NCBI GenBank assembly: GCA_001784695.1
Contig: MFRV01000018.1
Location: 1 to 35,701, forward strand
DNA from: Candidatus Moranbacteria bacterium RIFCSPHIGHO2_01_FULL_54_31
GTDB lineage: Bacteria; Patescibacteriota; Minisyncoccia; Moranbacterales; UBA1568
Direction: 5' to 3'
Length of the DNA stretch: 35,701 nt
Shown here in pieces: positions 7,916-17,491 of this stretch. How positions within the stretch are numbered: the stretch's first letter is position 1; the number at the start of each line of letters is the position of its first letter. A model generated the notes under the pieces. It was not told where the DNA came from. It saw only the letters and a program-made list of their open reading frames with translations, and ran no database searches. A program made the translations under genes and the position numbers.

Positions 7916-9175
7916 ATGTTGCCGCTGTATATCTCGGAACGCCGGAAAACGTTCCGCAAAAAGCATCTTATCGTTTCGACTTCCGCGGCGTTTCTGCTTG
8001 CCGGCAGCCTGTATTTCTTCACATCTGTGCGCGAACAGACTCGCGAAGAAACGCCTGTACCGCATCTGGAAACGGCCACTTCGACGCTTTCTGATTGGGT
8101 GGATGAGCACCCGCTGCTGGGTGCGGAGGATATTCCGCAACCTGAAGGAGAAAAAGCGCTGCCGATACTGCCGCCACCTCTGCCGCCATCAATGGAACGG
8201 ATGAAAAAGCAGGGCTGCGTGGCAGACGGGTTCCTTTCCGGATATGGCGGAGATATCAATAGCTCGATCGCGATGATCAACCGCTCAAAGTGCTATTATC
8301 TGCATCGGGCGCTTGAGACATGGCTGCGGCCGCCTGATTTTCGGCTTGCGCGGAAAATCCAGTCCAAAGTGACGAAACCGAATACCGTCTATGGGATGTT
8401 CATCGCCGAAGCCATCGATACCAAAGCGAATTATTTTTATCCGGCCGAACAGCGCGATTTTGAATTCGGAGCGATGTGCCGTGCGGGCAGCAAGAATTAT
8501 TGGGGGGAACATACCTGCAAGCCGTCTCTGGAACGGGAGGAATACCGGAAATACGTCCAATATATCGCAGAGCAAGCGATGGATATGGGCATTCAGAGCT
8601 TTCTCTTCGGACAGGTATTCTATCAGGACGCGAGCGATCTTTCTCAGACAGTGATGCCGGAAGTGATCCGCGATATGCGGGAATATGCGACCTTCCGTGG
8701 GATGACCGTCGTGATCGGAGCGCAGACCAATGACATTACCGATGAAAAATATCTGCGCCTTTTCGATTATATCGAGGGCGGCGTGGGATTGCAGCAAGAC
8801 GGCAGCATCGAGGACGGACCCTGTTTTTCGCGCTGGTGGCAGAGCCCCGGGGATTGGTGCTGGGCGCTTCTGTGGGACAGCCGTTTCGCTGACAAGGCCA
8901 ACAACGTTTTCCTGCATTTCGATTGGAGCGGGAAATTGGGCGATGATATGGATGTGTTTACGCGTATGGACAAGGGCGCGCGCGCTGCGGCGCTGCGGCG
9001 CTTGCATACGTACTTCACGGGGCGCGGCTTCGGTTTCCTGATGCCGCTCCAGGCGACGCTCCACAAAGACGATGTCGGCTGCGGCGGACCGAAAAAACGC
9101 TTCTATTCCGCGAGCCGGAAATATTCCTGCCAGGATGAAGAGGCGATCAGTGAGATCCTTTCCGGGAAGCAGTGA
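7916..9175 (+). CDS. Uncharacterised membrane-anchored/secreted protein
   Basis: N-terminal signal/TM (KHLIVSTSAAFLLAGSLYFF), Pro-rich linker, ~330-aa globular domain; TATAAT at 7884-7889 makes ATG 7892 less likely than ATG 7916. Confidence 0.7.
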   Translation: MLPLYISERRKTFRKKHLIVSTSAAFLLAGSLYFFTSVREQTREETPVPHLETATSTLSDWVDEHPLLGAEDIPQPEGEKALPILPPPLPPSMERMKKQGCVADGFLSGYGGDINSSIAMINRSKCYYLHRALETWLRPPDFRLARKIQSKVTKPNTVYGMFIAEAIDTKANYFYPAEQRDFEFGAMCRAGSKNYWGEHTCKPSLEREEYRKYVQYIAEQAMDMGIQSFLFGQVFYQDASDLSQTVMPEVIRDMREYATFRGMTVVIGAQTNDITDEKYLRLFDYIEGGVGLQQDGSIEDGPCFSRWWQSPGDWCWALLWDSRFADKANNVFLHFDWSGKLGDDMDVFTRMDKGARAAALRRLHTYFTGRGFGFLMPLQATLHKDDVGCGGPKKRFYSASRKYSCQDEEAISEILSGKQ

Positions 9176-9247
9176 TATTTTTCCCTGTCAAAAGAAGTGT
9201 GCGTTTGGTATAATACGGAGACAGCCTATCTCTTGTTGTGTTTTGTA

Positions 9248-9559
9248 ATGACTCAATCTCACGATAAACTCTTCAAGCGCCGCAGAGAAGATTTCTGGTG
9301 TGAGCAGTGCGGCGCGCAGGTTGCCGGGGATGGGTATACGAACCATTGCCCGCAGTGTCTGTGGAGCAAACACGTGGATGTCCGGCCTGGCGACCGGGCG
9401 GCGGAGTGCGGCGGGCTGATGGAACCGGTCGCGCTTGTGAAAGAGCGATTGACGCATCGCTGCGTACGCTGCGGTTATGAGAAGAACAACAAAACGGCGG
9501 CGGACGACGATTTCGATGCGCTGCTCCGGCTTGCGAACAGAATAGCGGATGGCAGATAA
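9248..9559 (+). CDS. RNHCP domain-containing zinc-ribbon-like protein
   Basis: FWCEQCGAQVAGDGYTNHCPQCLWSKHVDVRPGDRAAECGGLM and C-terminal CVRCGYEKNN. Confidence 0.85.
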   Translation: MTQSHDKLFKRRREDFWCEQCGAQVAGDGYTNHCPQCLWSKHVDVRPGDRAAECGGLMEPVALVKERLTHRCVRCGYEKNNKTAADDDFDALLRLANRIADGR

Positions 9560-9632
9560 GGCTTTCCTTGAGCCTCTCAGAATTTTTTCTTGAGAAGAGG
9601 GAAGCAAGAAAAACAAAGATAATATTTGGAGT

Positions 9633-12173
9633 ATGGTGTGGAAAAAGTTCGCTTCACAGGATAGCCTTGATGCCTTGGCAGAACTGGAGAGTTCGGAGAA
9701 AGGTTTGCTGCCAGAGGTCGCTCGGGAGCGTTTGCGTATAGAGGGGAACAACACGCTGGGAGAAAAACCCTTCTCCATTGTCGCGATGCTCAAGCGGCGC
9801 GCCCGTTCGTCTTTTTTGTATCTCCTGTTGGCTGCCGCCGCTCTCTCCTATGTTCTCGGCGAGCGTCTGGATGCGGCGCTTATTTTCATCTTTATCGCGA
9901 TCAATGTCGGGTTGGAGACCTATCAGGAATACCATTCCGAGAAAGCGGCGCAATTGCTCAAGCGGTATCTCGTGATATATACGCATGTGCGCCGCGGCGG
10001 AAAGACCCTGACTATCGAAAGCAAGGAAGTGGTTCTGGGGGACATCGTATTGGTCGAGGCTGGCGATCGTCTGCCGGCAGACATACGCTTTACCGCTGCC
10101 AATGGGCTGGAACTCGATGAAAGCTTGATGACCGGAGAATCAGCGGCGGTGCACAAGACCGTGGCGACGCTCACGGTACCTCCGACTGAAATGTACGAAG
10201 CGCAGAATATCGGTTTTGCCGGGACGGTAGTGACAGCTGGGCGCGGGGAGGGCGTCGTTTTCGCAACCGGCAAGGATACGGCACTTGGCGATATCGCTGC
10301 TTTGGCCGAGGAAAGCGAACATCCGACGGCTTTCGAAAAGGACATTGCCCAATTCAGCCATTTCATCTTGAAACTCGTTCTCCTGACACTCTCATTGGTT
10401 TTTGCCGCGAATATATTTCTCAAGGGAGACAGTGTGAATACGGTGGAGCTGCTCGTTTTTTCTCTGGCATTGGCGGTGTCGGTCATACCCGAAGCCTTGC
10501 CGGTCATTGTTACGGTGGCATTGTCCCGCGGGGCGCTGCGTCTAGCGCAGAAAAAGGTGATCGTGAAGCGCCTCTCGGCTATTGAAGACCTCGGCAGCAT
10601 CGAGATTCTCTGTACGGACAAGACGGGGACGCTTACAGAAAATACGCTCTCCGTGACTCATATCAATGCACAGGATGAGCTGCTTTGTCTCAGACTCGCT
10701 CTCGCCGCTTCCTTGGAAGAACCGCTGCATCGCGGAAAATTACATGATGCTTTTGATCTGGCGCTGTGGCAGAAAGTTGGTCAGCAAGACAATGGCGATA
10801 TGCGACGCATCGACACTATTCCGTTCGATCCGGAACGCCGGCGCAACAGCGTGCTTGTGGAGATGGCTGACGGAACGAGAGAGATCATAGTACGGGGGGC
10901 TCCCGAAGAAATCATCCGGCTATCGAGCAATGTGGATACATATGCCGCGAAGAATCTGCTGCAATGGATGAAAGAAAAAGGGTATCAGGGCGAGCGCGTG
11001 CTGGCGATCGCCCGCAAACCGTTTCCTGCGGATCGCAAATATACGCTGTACGCAGAGCAGCACCTGGAATTCATCGGGCTGATAGCGTTCGCTGATCAAT
11101 TGAAGAAAACGGCCAAAGACACTATCAGAAAAGCGGAGGCGCTCTCTGTGCGGGTCAAGGTTCTGACGGGCGACAGTCCGGAAGTTGCGGGTGCTGTCGG
11201 GTATGCTGCGGGGCTGCTCAAGCGTCCAGAGGATGTTGTCACAGGGAAGGCGCTCGCAGCAATGGGGTATGAAGAACGCAGGCAGACGATAGTATCTCAC
11301 GCGGTATTTGCTCGGATTTCTCCGCGCGAGAAGTACGAGATCATCAAGGTATTGCAAGAGAAGCACGATGTCGGATTTTTGGGCGAAGGGATCAATGATG
11401 CTCCGGCGCTCAAGATTGCCGATGTCGGGCTCGTTGTCGAGGGGGCTTCCGACATAGCGCGGGAAGCGTCCGATGTCGTGCTGTTGCAGAAAAATCTCGA
11501 TACCGTCATCGATGGCATTACGGAGGGTCGGATGATCTTCGCCAATATCCTCAAGTATCTGAAAATCACGCTCACGTCGAATTTCGGCAACTTCTATTCG
11601 GTGGCGCTCGCTTCATTGTTTCTGCCGTTCGTGCCGCTGCTGCCGATTCAGATCCTCCTGCTCAATCTATTATCTGATTTTCCGATGATCGCTATCGCGA
11701 CTGATACGGTGGATGCCGAAGAGCTGGACAAGCCGAAAAATTACCAGGTCCATACCGTCGTGCTCGCCGCCATCCTGCTCGGCGGAGTGAGCTCGCTCTT
11801 CGACTTTATGCTCTTCGGCGCTTTCGCAAAGGTGTCGCCTGGGGCGCTCCAGACCGCCTGGTTCATTCTGAGCGTCATTACCGAAGTCATCATCATTTTC
11901 TCTTTGCGGACGCGCTTCGTCTTTTTTCGGACTCGCCGTCCGTCGGTGATGCTGACCATCCTCTCATTCGCGGCGCTGGCCGTGGCCATGCTGATTCCGC
12001 TCCTCCCGTTCGGATCAAGCGTCTTCCACTTCATAAGACCGGATGCTTCTTTCGTGATGATCATTGCGAGTTTGGCCGTCGGCTATTTCATCGCGACGGA
12101 GACGGTGAAATATCTGTATTATCGCCACCTGCCGCGCGGAGGGAACAAGCATGGCATACCGATGCGCGCATAA
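9633..12173 (+). CDS. Cation-transporting P-type ATPase (HAD-IC)
   Basis: 846 aa; CDKTGTLTEN phosphorylation motif, TGES, LGEGINDAPALK hinge, multiple TM segments. Confidence 0.92.
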   Translation: MVWKKFASQDSLDALAELESSEKGLLPEVARERLRIEGNNTLGEKPFSIVAMLKRRARSSFLYLLLAAAALSYVLGERLDAALIFIFIAINVGLETYQEYHSEKAAQLLKRYLVIYTHVRRGGKTLTIESKEVVLGDIVLVEAGDRLPADIRFTAANGLELDESLMTGESAAVHKTVATLTVPPTEMYEAQNIGFAGTVVTAGRGEGVVFATGKDTALGDIAALAEESEHPTAFEKDIAQFSHFILKLVLLTLSLVFAANIFLKGDSVNTVELLVFSLALAVSVIPEALPVIVTVALSRGALRLAQKKVIVKRLSAIEDLGSIEILCTDKTGTLTENTLSVTHINAQDELLCLRLALAASLEEPLHRGKLHDAFDLALWQKVGQQDNGDMRRIDTIPFDPERRRNSVLVEMADGTREIIVRGAPEEIIRLSSNVDTYAAKNLLQWMKEKGYQGERVLAIARKPFPADRKYTLYAEQHLEFIGLIAFADQLKKTAKDTIRKAEALSVRVKVLTGDSPEVAGAVGYAAGLLKRPEDVVTGKALAAMGYEERRQTIVSHAVFARISPREKYEIIKVLQEKHDVGFLGEGINDAPALKIADVGLVVEGASDIAREASDVVLLQKNLDTVIDGITEGRMIFANILKYLKITLTSNFGNFYSVALASLFLPFVPLLPIQILLLNLLSDFPMIAIATDTVDAEELDKPKNYQVHTVVLAAILLGGVSSLFDFMLFGAFAKVSPGALQTAWFILSVITEVIIIFSLRTRFVFFRTRRPSVMLTILSFAALAVAMLIPLLPFGSSVFHFIRPDASFVMIIASLAVGYFIATETVKYLYYRHLPRGGNKHGIPMRA

Positions 12174-12191
12174 AGTGTCGCAGAAAATGAA

Positions 12192-12225
12192 AAACCCGGC
12201 TCTCCTGTGGGGAAGGGTCGGGTTT
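12192..12225 (+). terminator. Terminator-like hairpin after P-type ATPase
   Basis: AAACCCG...CGGGTTT closing stem. Confidence 0.55.
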
Positions 12226-12238
12226 CAGTTTGGCGATG

Positions 12239-12643
12239 TTACGCCCAGTAGTCGTGAACGGAGAAGTGCCCCCTGGTGACCGGGTGAACTTTCCCTAGAT
12301 TAGATGCGGCCAGGGCGGCCATATTGGCAGAACAGTGATAAGCGTTTGCCTGTGGATATTGGCCCGTATCTTCATCAAGAGAGAAGAATGGGTCGGCAGT
12401 CTTGGGGATGAGAGCGAAAGTCTTGTCATCAAGACGATGCGGGCTTCGCCGGTCTTCTGGAAATGTTTCAGCATTTTCGCAAGCAATGAGGATCCCCAGC
12501 GGGTCAGCGGCTGGATCGCAGTCCGGCGAGATTACGCCGGTGTGATTCTTACGCCGTAAATGCAAGTCGTCCGGGTCAGTGTTGATCATACTGGAAAAGG
12601 GGGTCCATCTTTTTATTGTGCTTTGTAAATTTTTCGGCATCAC
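12239..12643 (-). CDS. Hypothetical protein
   Basis: 134-aa ORF in an otherwise unexplained gap; no recognised domain. Confidence 0.4.
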   Translation of the reverse strand: MMPKNLQSTIKRWTPFSSMINTDPDDLHLRRKNHTGVISPDCDPAADPLGILIACENAETFPEDRRSPHRLDDKTFALIPKTADPFFSLDEDTGQYPQANAYHCSANMAALAASNLGKVHPVTRGHFSVHDYWA

Positions 12644-12710
12644 AATTCTCCATCATTCAATTGTTAAGTGACTGTTCCTTCGGAATACTATCCGAAGCCG
12701 TGGAAACAAA

Positions 12711-12728
12711 AAAACGGTAACCCGTTTT
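12711..12728 (-). terminator. Intrinsic terminator for thrS
   Basis: On the minus strand AAAACGG-GTTA-CCGTTTT followed by T-tract. Confidence 0.75.
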
Positions 12729-12770
12729 CTGTTATCATTTTTATACCACAAAAGAGGAGGTATCGTCAAG

Positions 12771-14513
12771 CTATTCTTTGGCAGCGATAGCCTTTCTCAG
12801 GATTTCCAGGCATTCATCGAGCGTTTTGACACCGAGCGAATCCTCGCTCCGGTGTTCCAGAGAAACGCTCCGCGCGGCCACTTCTTTGTCCCCGATGACG
12901 AGCAGGTAGGGGATTTTCTGTATTTTGGCGAGGCGCACGCGCTTGCCGAGCGATTCATCGCTTTGATCGAGTTCGACGCGGATGTCGTTTGTGCGGAGCA
13001 GCGCGGCCACTTCTTCGGCGAATGCCCGGTGGCCTTCTCCGATCGGGAGGACGACCGCCTGGACCGGCGCGAGCCACACGGGGAAAGCGCCGGCATAGTG
13101 CTCGATCATAATGCCCATAAATCTTTCGAGGGATCCTGAAATAGCACGATGGATGACGACTGGGCGTTCTTTCTCGCCCCGTTCATTGACGAAAGAGAGA
13201 TCGAAGCGTTCCGGGAGGTTGAAGTCGCACTGGATGGTAGCGAGCTGCCATTCGCGCCCGATAGCGTCTTTGAAAATGAAGTCGAGTTTCGGCCCGTAAA
13301 ATGCCGCCTCGCCCTCGACTCGGCGATAATTGAGACCGTTTTTTTTCGCTGCCTGTTCGAGAGCGTTTTCTGCGATCTCCCAGATCTCGTCGCTGCCGAG
13401 AGACTTGCTCTTGTCTTCGCCGCGTACCGAGAGCGAGACCCAGTAGCCGTCCATCATTCCGAATGCCGTGTAGAATTCCTTGATGATGCCGATGATAGTC
13501 GAAATTTCCTGTTCGATCTCCGCGGTGCGACAGAAGAGATGTCCGTCATCCTGGGTGATAGCGCGTACGCGAGTGAGGCCGCTCAATTGGCCGGACTTCT
13601 CATCGCGGTAGACGGTTGCCGGTTCGAAGTAGCGTACCGGCATATCGCGATACGAGAATTGGTTGTCTGCGAAGAGCTGCATATGATGCGGGCAGTTCAT
13701 CGGTTTTATGATGAATTTCTCTTCCTTGCCCTGCACGCGGAAGAGCTCATCGCCGAATTTTTCGCTATGTCCGGAAGTGATATACAATTCTTCTTTGGCG
13801 ATATGCGGAGTCCAGACCTGGGAGTAGCCTTTGTTCTTGTGAAGTTCCCAGAGAAAATCCGCCAGCGCCCTGCGGATGATCATTCCTTTGGGCTGGAGCA
13901 GTGGCAAGCCGACGCCGACGAGCGGGGAGAGGGTGAAAAGATTGAGCTCTTTGCCGAGTTTGCGGTGGTCGCGTTTGCGCGCCTCTTCTTGCTGTGCGAG
14001 ATATGCTTTGAGCTCTGCTTCGGTAGCAAAGGCAAGGCCGTACACGCGGGTCAGCATCGGGTTCTTCTCGTCTCCGCGGAAATATGCGCCAGCGAGATGG
14101 GTGAGCGTGAAAGCGCCGGCATCGATGGCGCCGGTATTCTCTACGTGGCCTCCCTCGCACAGATCGATAAAGCCGCCCGTTTCGTAGAGGCTGAGCGTCT
14201 CACCTGATGTTTCTATGTCGGCGATGATAGCGAGTTTGTAGGGGTTGTCTTTGAAGCGTTCGCGCGCTTCGGCGATCGTAGCTTCCGTGCGGACGAAGGG
14301 CAGCTTCTTGTTTACGAGTTTCCGCATGCTTTTCTCGAGGGTCTTGAGGTCGTCTGGCGACAGCGTCTTGTCAGGGGAGAAATCGATATCATAATAGAAG
14401 CCGTTGTCGGTGACAGGTCCGACCGACAGCTTGGCTTGCGGATCATATTCCAAAACGGCGCTGGCGAGCAAATGCGCCAAAGAATGCCGAATGTTGTAGA
14501 GCGCGTCCTCCAT
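12771..14513 (-). CDS. thrS: Threonine-tRNA ligase lacking N-terminal TGS domain
   Basis: 580 aa; starts at the editing domain (RHSLAHLLASAV), MNCPHHMQ, RVRAITQDDGHLFC, RAISGSLERFMGIMIEHYAG. Confidence 0.95.
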   Translation of the reverse strand: MEDALYNIRHSLAHLLASAVLEYDPQAKLSVGPVTDNGFYYDIDFSPDKTLSPDDLKTLEKSMRKLVNKKLPFVRTEATIAEARERFKDNPYKLAIIADIETSGETLSLYETGGFIDLCEGGHVENTGAIDAGAFTLTHLAGAYFRGDEKNPMLTRVYGLAFATEAELKAYLAQQEEARKRDHRKLGKELNLFTLSPLVGVGLPLLQPKGMIIRRALADFLWELHKNKGYSQVWTPHIAKEELYITSGHSEKFGDELFRVQGKEEKFIIKPMNCPHHMQLFADNQFSYRDMPVRYFEPATVYRDEKSGQLSGLTRVRAITQDDGHLFCRTAEIEQEISTIIGIIKEFYTAFGMMDGYWVSLSVRGEDKSKSLGSDEIWEIAENALEQAAKKNGLNYRRVEGEAAFYGPKLDFIFKDAIGREWQLATIQCDFNLPERFDLSFVNERGEKERPVVIHRAISGSLERFMGIMIEHYAGAFPVWLAPVQAVVLPIGEGHRAFAEEVAALLRTNDIRVELDQSDESLGKRVRLAKIQKIPYLLVIGDKEVAARSVSLEHRSEDSLGVKTLDECLEILRKAIAAKE

Positions 14514-14586
14514 ACCAGTCTTTGCGTAGCGTATAAATATCCCTTATGTCCAGTATACCCCTTACTTTTTCAAGTGCAAAACGGAG

Positions 14587-16005
14587 CTATTTCTTCTCAT
14601 CCACCGTCTGGATGGAGAAGTTGAGGTCCTTCAGGAGCTCGGCGGTCTGGGTGTATTCCTGGGATTTGGTCTTCAGGTGTACGGTCACGGGCAGGGTGCC
14701 GACGCCGGACTGCTTCTGGATCAGGAGACGGTAATTGTCAGGCGTGATGGTGTCCGGGAGCTCATAGGTGAGCGTGGTCTGCACATCGCTCTGCCCGATC
14801 TCCACGTCGACGAATCCGCCGAAATAGGTTTTATTGAGATCTTCGTTGGTGATGACGGCGTTGATCCACTTGCGCTCGAGCAGCCTGGATCCTTGCGGTA
14901 CGAAGGCGCGGAGATAGGTGTGGTAGTCGCTGGTGCGCCAGTTTCCGAAGGGAGCCGTGTTGGAGTAGGTATAGACGATGGTGCCCGTCGGTTTTTCACC
15001 GGTGAAATCCACGGTATAGTCGAGGGTGCGCTTGACGTAGTAGTCGGTTTTGAGCGCACCCATATTGGCATCGACCAGCATCAGGTAGTCGCCACCCCAA
15101 TCTTTGACGACGCCTCCGTCCCAGTGGACGCTTTCGACGAGCGTCTGGAGCGCCGGATCCTTGAAATAGAGCATCACATCCTTGTTACGGAGCTCTGTCT
15201 GGGCGAATTCTGCCAGCCGAGGGATATTGGAAACCGTCGCGACGCGCTTCATGATCTCGGCGGCGATTTTTTTCATTATCAGCTTGCGGTTCTGCTTCAA
15301 TTCGGCCGGCACGTCTTCGCCGAGATAGGCTTTTTCTACGCGCTCCTCGAGCTTCTGGGCGCCATCCGTGCTGGTGTAGACATTGGAATCGCCCGGTACC
15401 TGGATCGGCCCGGTCAATTCGAGGATACGGTTGAAGGTGAGCGAGTTCACCGCGATGACGCCGTCGAATTTCTCATATCCGCCAGCGAGGCGATAGAAAT
15501 ACTGCGCCTTGTCGGCATTGATCGGGAAATCGGGGGAGAAATTGGAATCCCGGAATCCCCAGCGCTTGAGCTGGAGCTTGCGGAGGAACGGATACGGGGG
15601 AGTGATTTTGACATTAGCAGCCTTGAGGCGCTGATCGAGGAGGTTGGCATCTTCGACGAATGTCGAGAGCACTTCGCCGTTTTTCACCTTGACGATGGCG
15701 TATTGCCCCAGGAAGCCGCCGCCTGGACGGAGCTCGTCGCTATTCTGCAGAAGTATCAGGAAAGAATGCACGGTATTGTCCTGCTTCGTGAGCGCTGCCA
15801 CGAGAGCGTTCACCACCTCGATCTCCTTTTTGGTGTCAGGCGCCAGAGGGAGTAGCGCGGAGACTTTCTGGAACAGATTCAGGGAGCTGGCTGCGAATTC
15901 CGTTTTATGATCTTTGATATAAAAAAACAGATAGGCGCCTCCGATAACAATCAGAACAGCGAGGGCGATGGTGATGATTCGTCCCTTGGTAAGAAATGGA
16001 TGCAT
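14587..16005 (-). CDS. DUF4012-like membrane-anchored protein
   Basis: N-terminal TM, FLILLQNSDELRPGGGFLGQYAI signature. Confidence 0.8.
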   Translation of the reverse strand: MHPFLTKGRIITIALAVLIVIGGAYLFFYIKDHKTEFAASSLNLFQKVSALLPLAPDTKKEIEVVNALVAALTKQDNTVHSFLILLQNSDELRPGGGFLGQYAIVKVKNGEVLSTFVEDANLLDQRLKAANVKITPPYPFLRKLQLKRWGFRDSNFSPDFPINADKAQYFYRLAGGYEKFDGVIAVNSLTFNRILELTGPIQVPGDSNVYTSTDGAQKLEERVEKAYLGEDVPAELKQNRKLIMKKIAAEIMKRVATVSNIPRLAEFAQTELRNKDVMLYFKDPALQTLVESVHWDGGVVKDWGGDYLMLVDANMGALKTDYYVKRTLDYTVDFTGEKPTGTIVYTYSNTAPFGNWRTSDYHTYLRAFVPQGSRLLERKWINAVITNEDLNKTYFGGFVDVEIGQSDVQTTLTYELPDTITPDNYRLLIQKQSGVGTLPVTVHLKTKSQEYTQTAELLKDLNFSIQTVDEKK

Positions 16006-16060
16006 GAGAGGGGAAACAAAAAATTATTAAGCCTTTCCAGTGTATCAGGAGTGAGCGGGT

Positions 16061-16089
16061 TTGAAAAGTATAGTACTATGGGTTACAAT
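16061..16089 (+). promoter_or_regulatory. Promoter for tRNA-Gly(CCC) transcript
   Basis: TTGAAA-17 nt-TACAAT; predicted +1 just before the tRNA remnant. Confidence 0.55.
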
Positions 16090-16106
16090 GGCGCTGATAA
16101 AGAGCT

Positions 16107-16183
16107 GCGAGAGTAGCATCTGCCAGCTGGCGGAGTAGTACGCTAGCCTCGCCAGAGGCGGGTAAACTTCCCGACAGAGTATG
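16107..16183 (+). pseudogene. tRNA-Gly(TCC)-like 5' half interrupted by two palindromic insertions
   Basis: GCGAGAGTAG + catctgccagctggcgga + GTAGTACGCTAGCCT + cgccagaggcgggtaaa + CTTCCC...; uppercase blocks of 10 and 15 nt are identical to tRNA-Gly(TCC) at 7705. Confidence 0.7.
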
Positions 16184-16187
16184 GATT

Positions 16188-16258
16188 GCGGGTGTAGTAC
16201 AATGGTAGTACACGACCTTCCCAAGGTTGAGACGAGGGTCCGATTCCCTTCACCCGCT
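16188..16258 (+). tRNA. tRNA-Gly(CCC)
   Basis: GCGGGTG/CACCCGC acceptor, CGACC-TTCCCAA-GGTTG anticodon arm, T-arm GAGGG-TCCGATT-CCCTT. Confidence 0.9.
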
Positions 16259-16266
16259 CATAGAGT

Positions 16267-16313
16267 AAGGAATTCGATTTTTACCCGCCTGTGGCGGGCC
16301 CGTATCTCGCTCA
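16267..16313 (+). pseudogene. tRNA-Gly(TCC)-like 3' end with palindromic insertion
   Basis: ATTCGATT...[acccgcctgtggcggg]CCCGTATCTCGCTCA vs TTCGATTCCCGTCTCTCGCTC in tRNA-Gly(TCC). Confidence 0.6.
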
Positions 16314-16337
16314 GAATGTAATTAACCTGAAAAATCT

Positions 16338-16982
16338 ATGGAATCTTTTCGCATAGGAGAGGCGATCAAGTATGGATGGGAGAAGTTCAAGGCGCACTTC
16401 CTGTTTATGTGGATGCTGTTGGGAACGGCGTGGGGTATCGCCATCCTGTTCGATCTGCTCCAGAAAGGCGCCGGGAAAGAAACCTGGCTCGGTGGGCTGA
16501 TCGGTCTGGCAGCTATCGTGGCCGGCTTCATTCTCGAGCTCGGCCTGATCCGGGCGTATCTGGATCTGGACAAGGGCACCGAAGACAAGATAGCGGTGCT
16601 ATTTTCGGAGTATCGCCTGGTGTGGCGCTATTTCGGCGCCGCGCTTCTTTATGGCATTATGGTGGTGTTCGGATTGATCCTGCTCATTGTTCCGGGTGTT
16701 TACTTGGCTTTGAAATACCAATTTTTTGCCTATCTCATCGTGGATCAGAACCTCGGTATCCTGGATGCTTTGAAACAAAGCAGCGAGATGACCCGGGATA
16801 TCAAATGGAAATTCTTCGGTTTCGTGTTGGCCGTATGCGGGCTCAATATTCTTGGTGCGCTCGCGCTCGGTATCGGACTCCTCGTGACGATTCCGGTGAG
16901 CATTATGGCGTATGTGTATGTCTATCGGACGCTTGTGAATCGCGGCTTGCCGGCGGTTGTTCCTGCGGCACCGGCTGTCTGA
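16338..16982 (+). CDS. Multi-pass integral membrane protein (DUF975/GDPD-membrane-domain-like)
   Basis: Several TM helices; FGLILLIVPGVYLALKYQFFAYLIVDQNLGILDALKQSSEMT motif. Confidence 0.7.
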   Translation: MESFRIGEAIKYGWEKFKAHFLFMWMLLGTAWGIAILFDLLQKGAGKETWLGGLIGLAAIVAGFILELGLIRAYLDLDKGTEDKIAVLFSEYRLVWRYFGAALLYGIMVVFGLILLIVPGVYLALKYQFFAYLIVDQNLGILDALKQSSEMTRDIKWKFFGFVLAVCGLNILGALALGIGLLVTIPVSIMAYVYVYRTLVNRGLPAVVPAAPAV

Positions 16983-16990
16983 GCATGACC

Positions 16991-17491
16991 TTATTCGGCA
17001 GCATCGAGAAGTCTATTGATGGAGGCGTTGATGTCTGAAAGCAATGCTCCTGTGAATGTTATGGTATACGGCGTCGGTTCCGGCAGGTCGGCTGTTTTCT
17101 GAGCGGGTGTCGGTGTGAGGGCGATAGTATCCGGAAGACGGATGTGCGTACCGTATGAAAGCAGATCTCGCAGATCAGGACGGTCGGGATCGAAAGATTG
17201 TCGGTTGCGCATACTTCCTACCGCTTCGGGTTCTATTGTTTCCGTTGTCGCGGTCAGAATGTTTTCTTGCACTCTATCTGTTGTCGCCCCCAGTACGAGA
17301 GGGGCTGCATTTTCCGTGTCGCCACTCTCTGCTTCGGGTACGGCGGCGGCTTGTTCTCCTGCTTCCTCCCATTGCCATCGACTCCCTTTTTCTTTGCGAT
17401 AGACGGCCTCTTCTGCGGCTGATTGCTCGAGCTTGTATTTTATTTTCTGCAATACCGATCCATCCGGTGCGCGGAGCTCGATCTTGCCTTT
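16991..17491 (-). pseudogene. C-terminal continuation of the LTD protein beyond an in-frame TAG
   Basis: Same frame as 17492-18976; read-through ...LFTLPN-TAG-KGKIELRAPDGSVLQKIKYKLEQ... Confidence 0.6.

Noticed and set aside
13149-14207. 352-aa plus-strand ORF opposite thrS
   Set aside because: Antisense shadow ORF of thrS
14677-15855. 392-aa plus-strand ORF opposite the DUF4012 gene
   Set aside because: Antisense shadow ORF, no independent start context or domain
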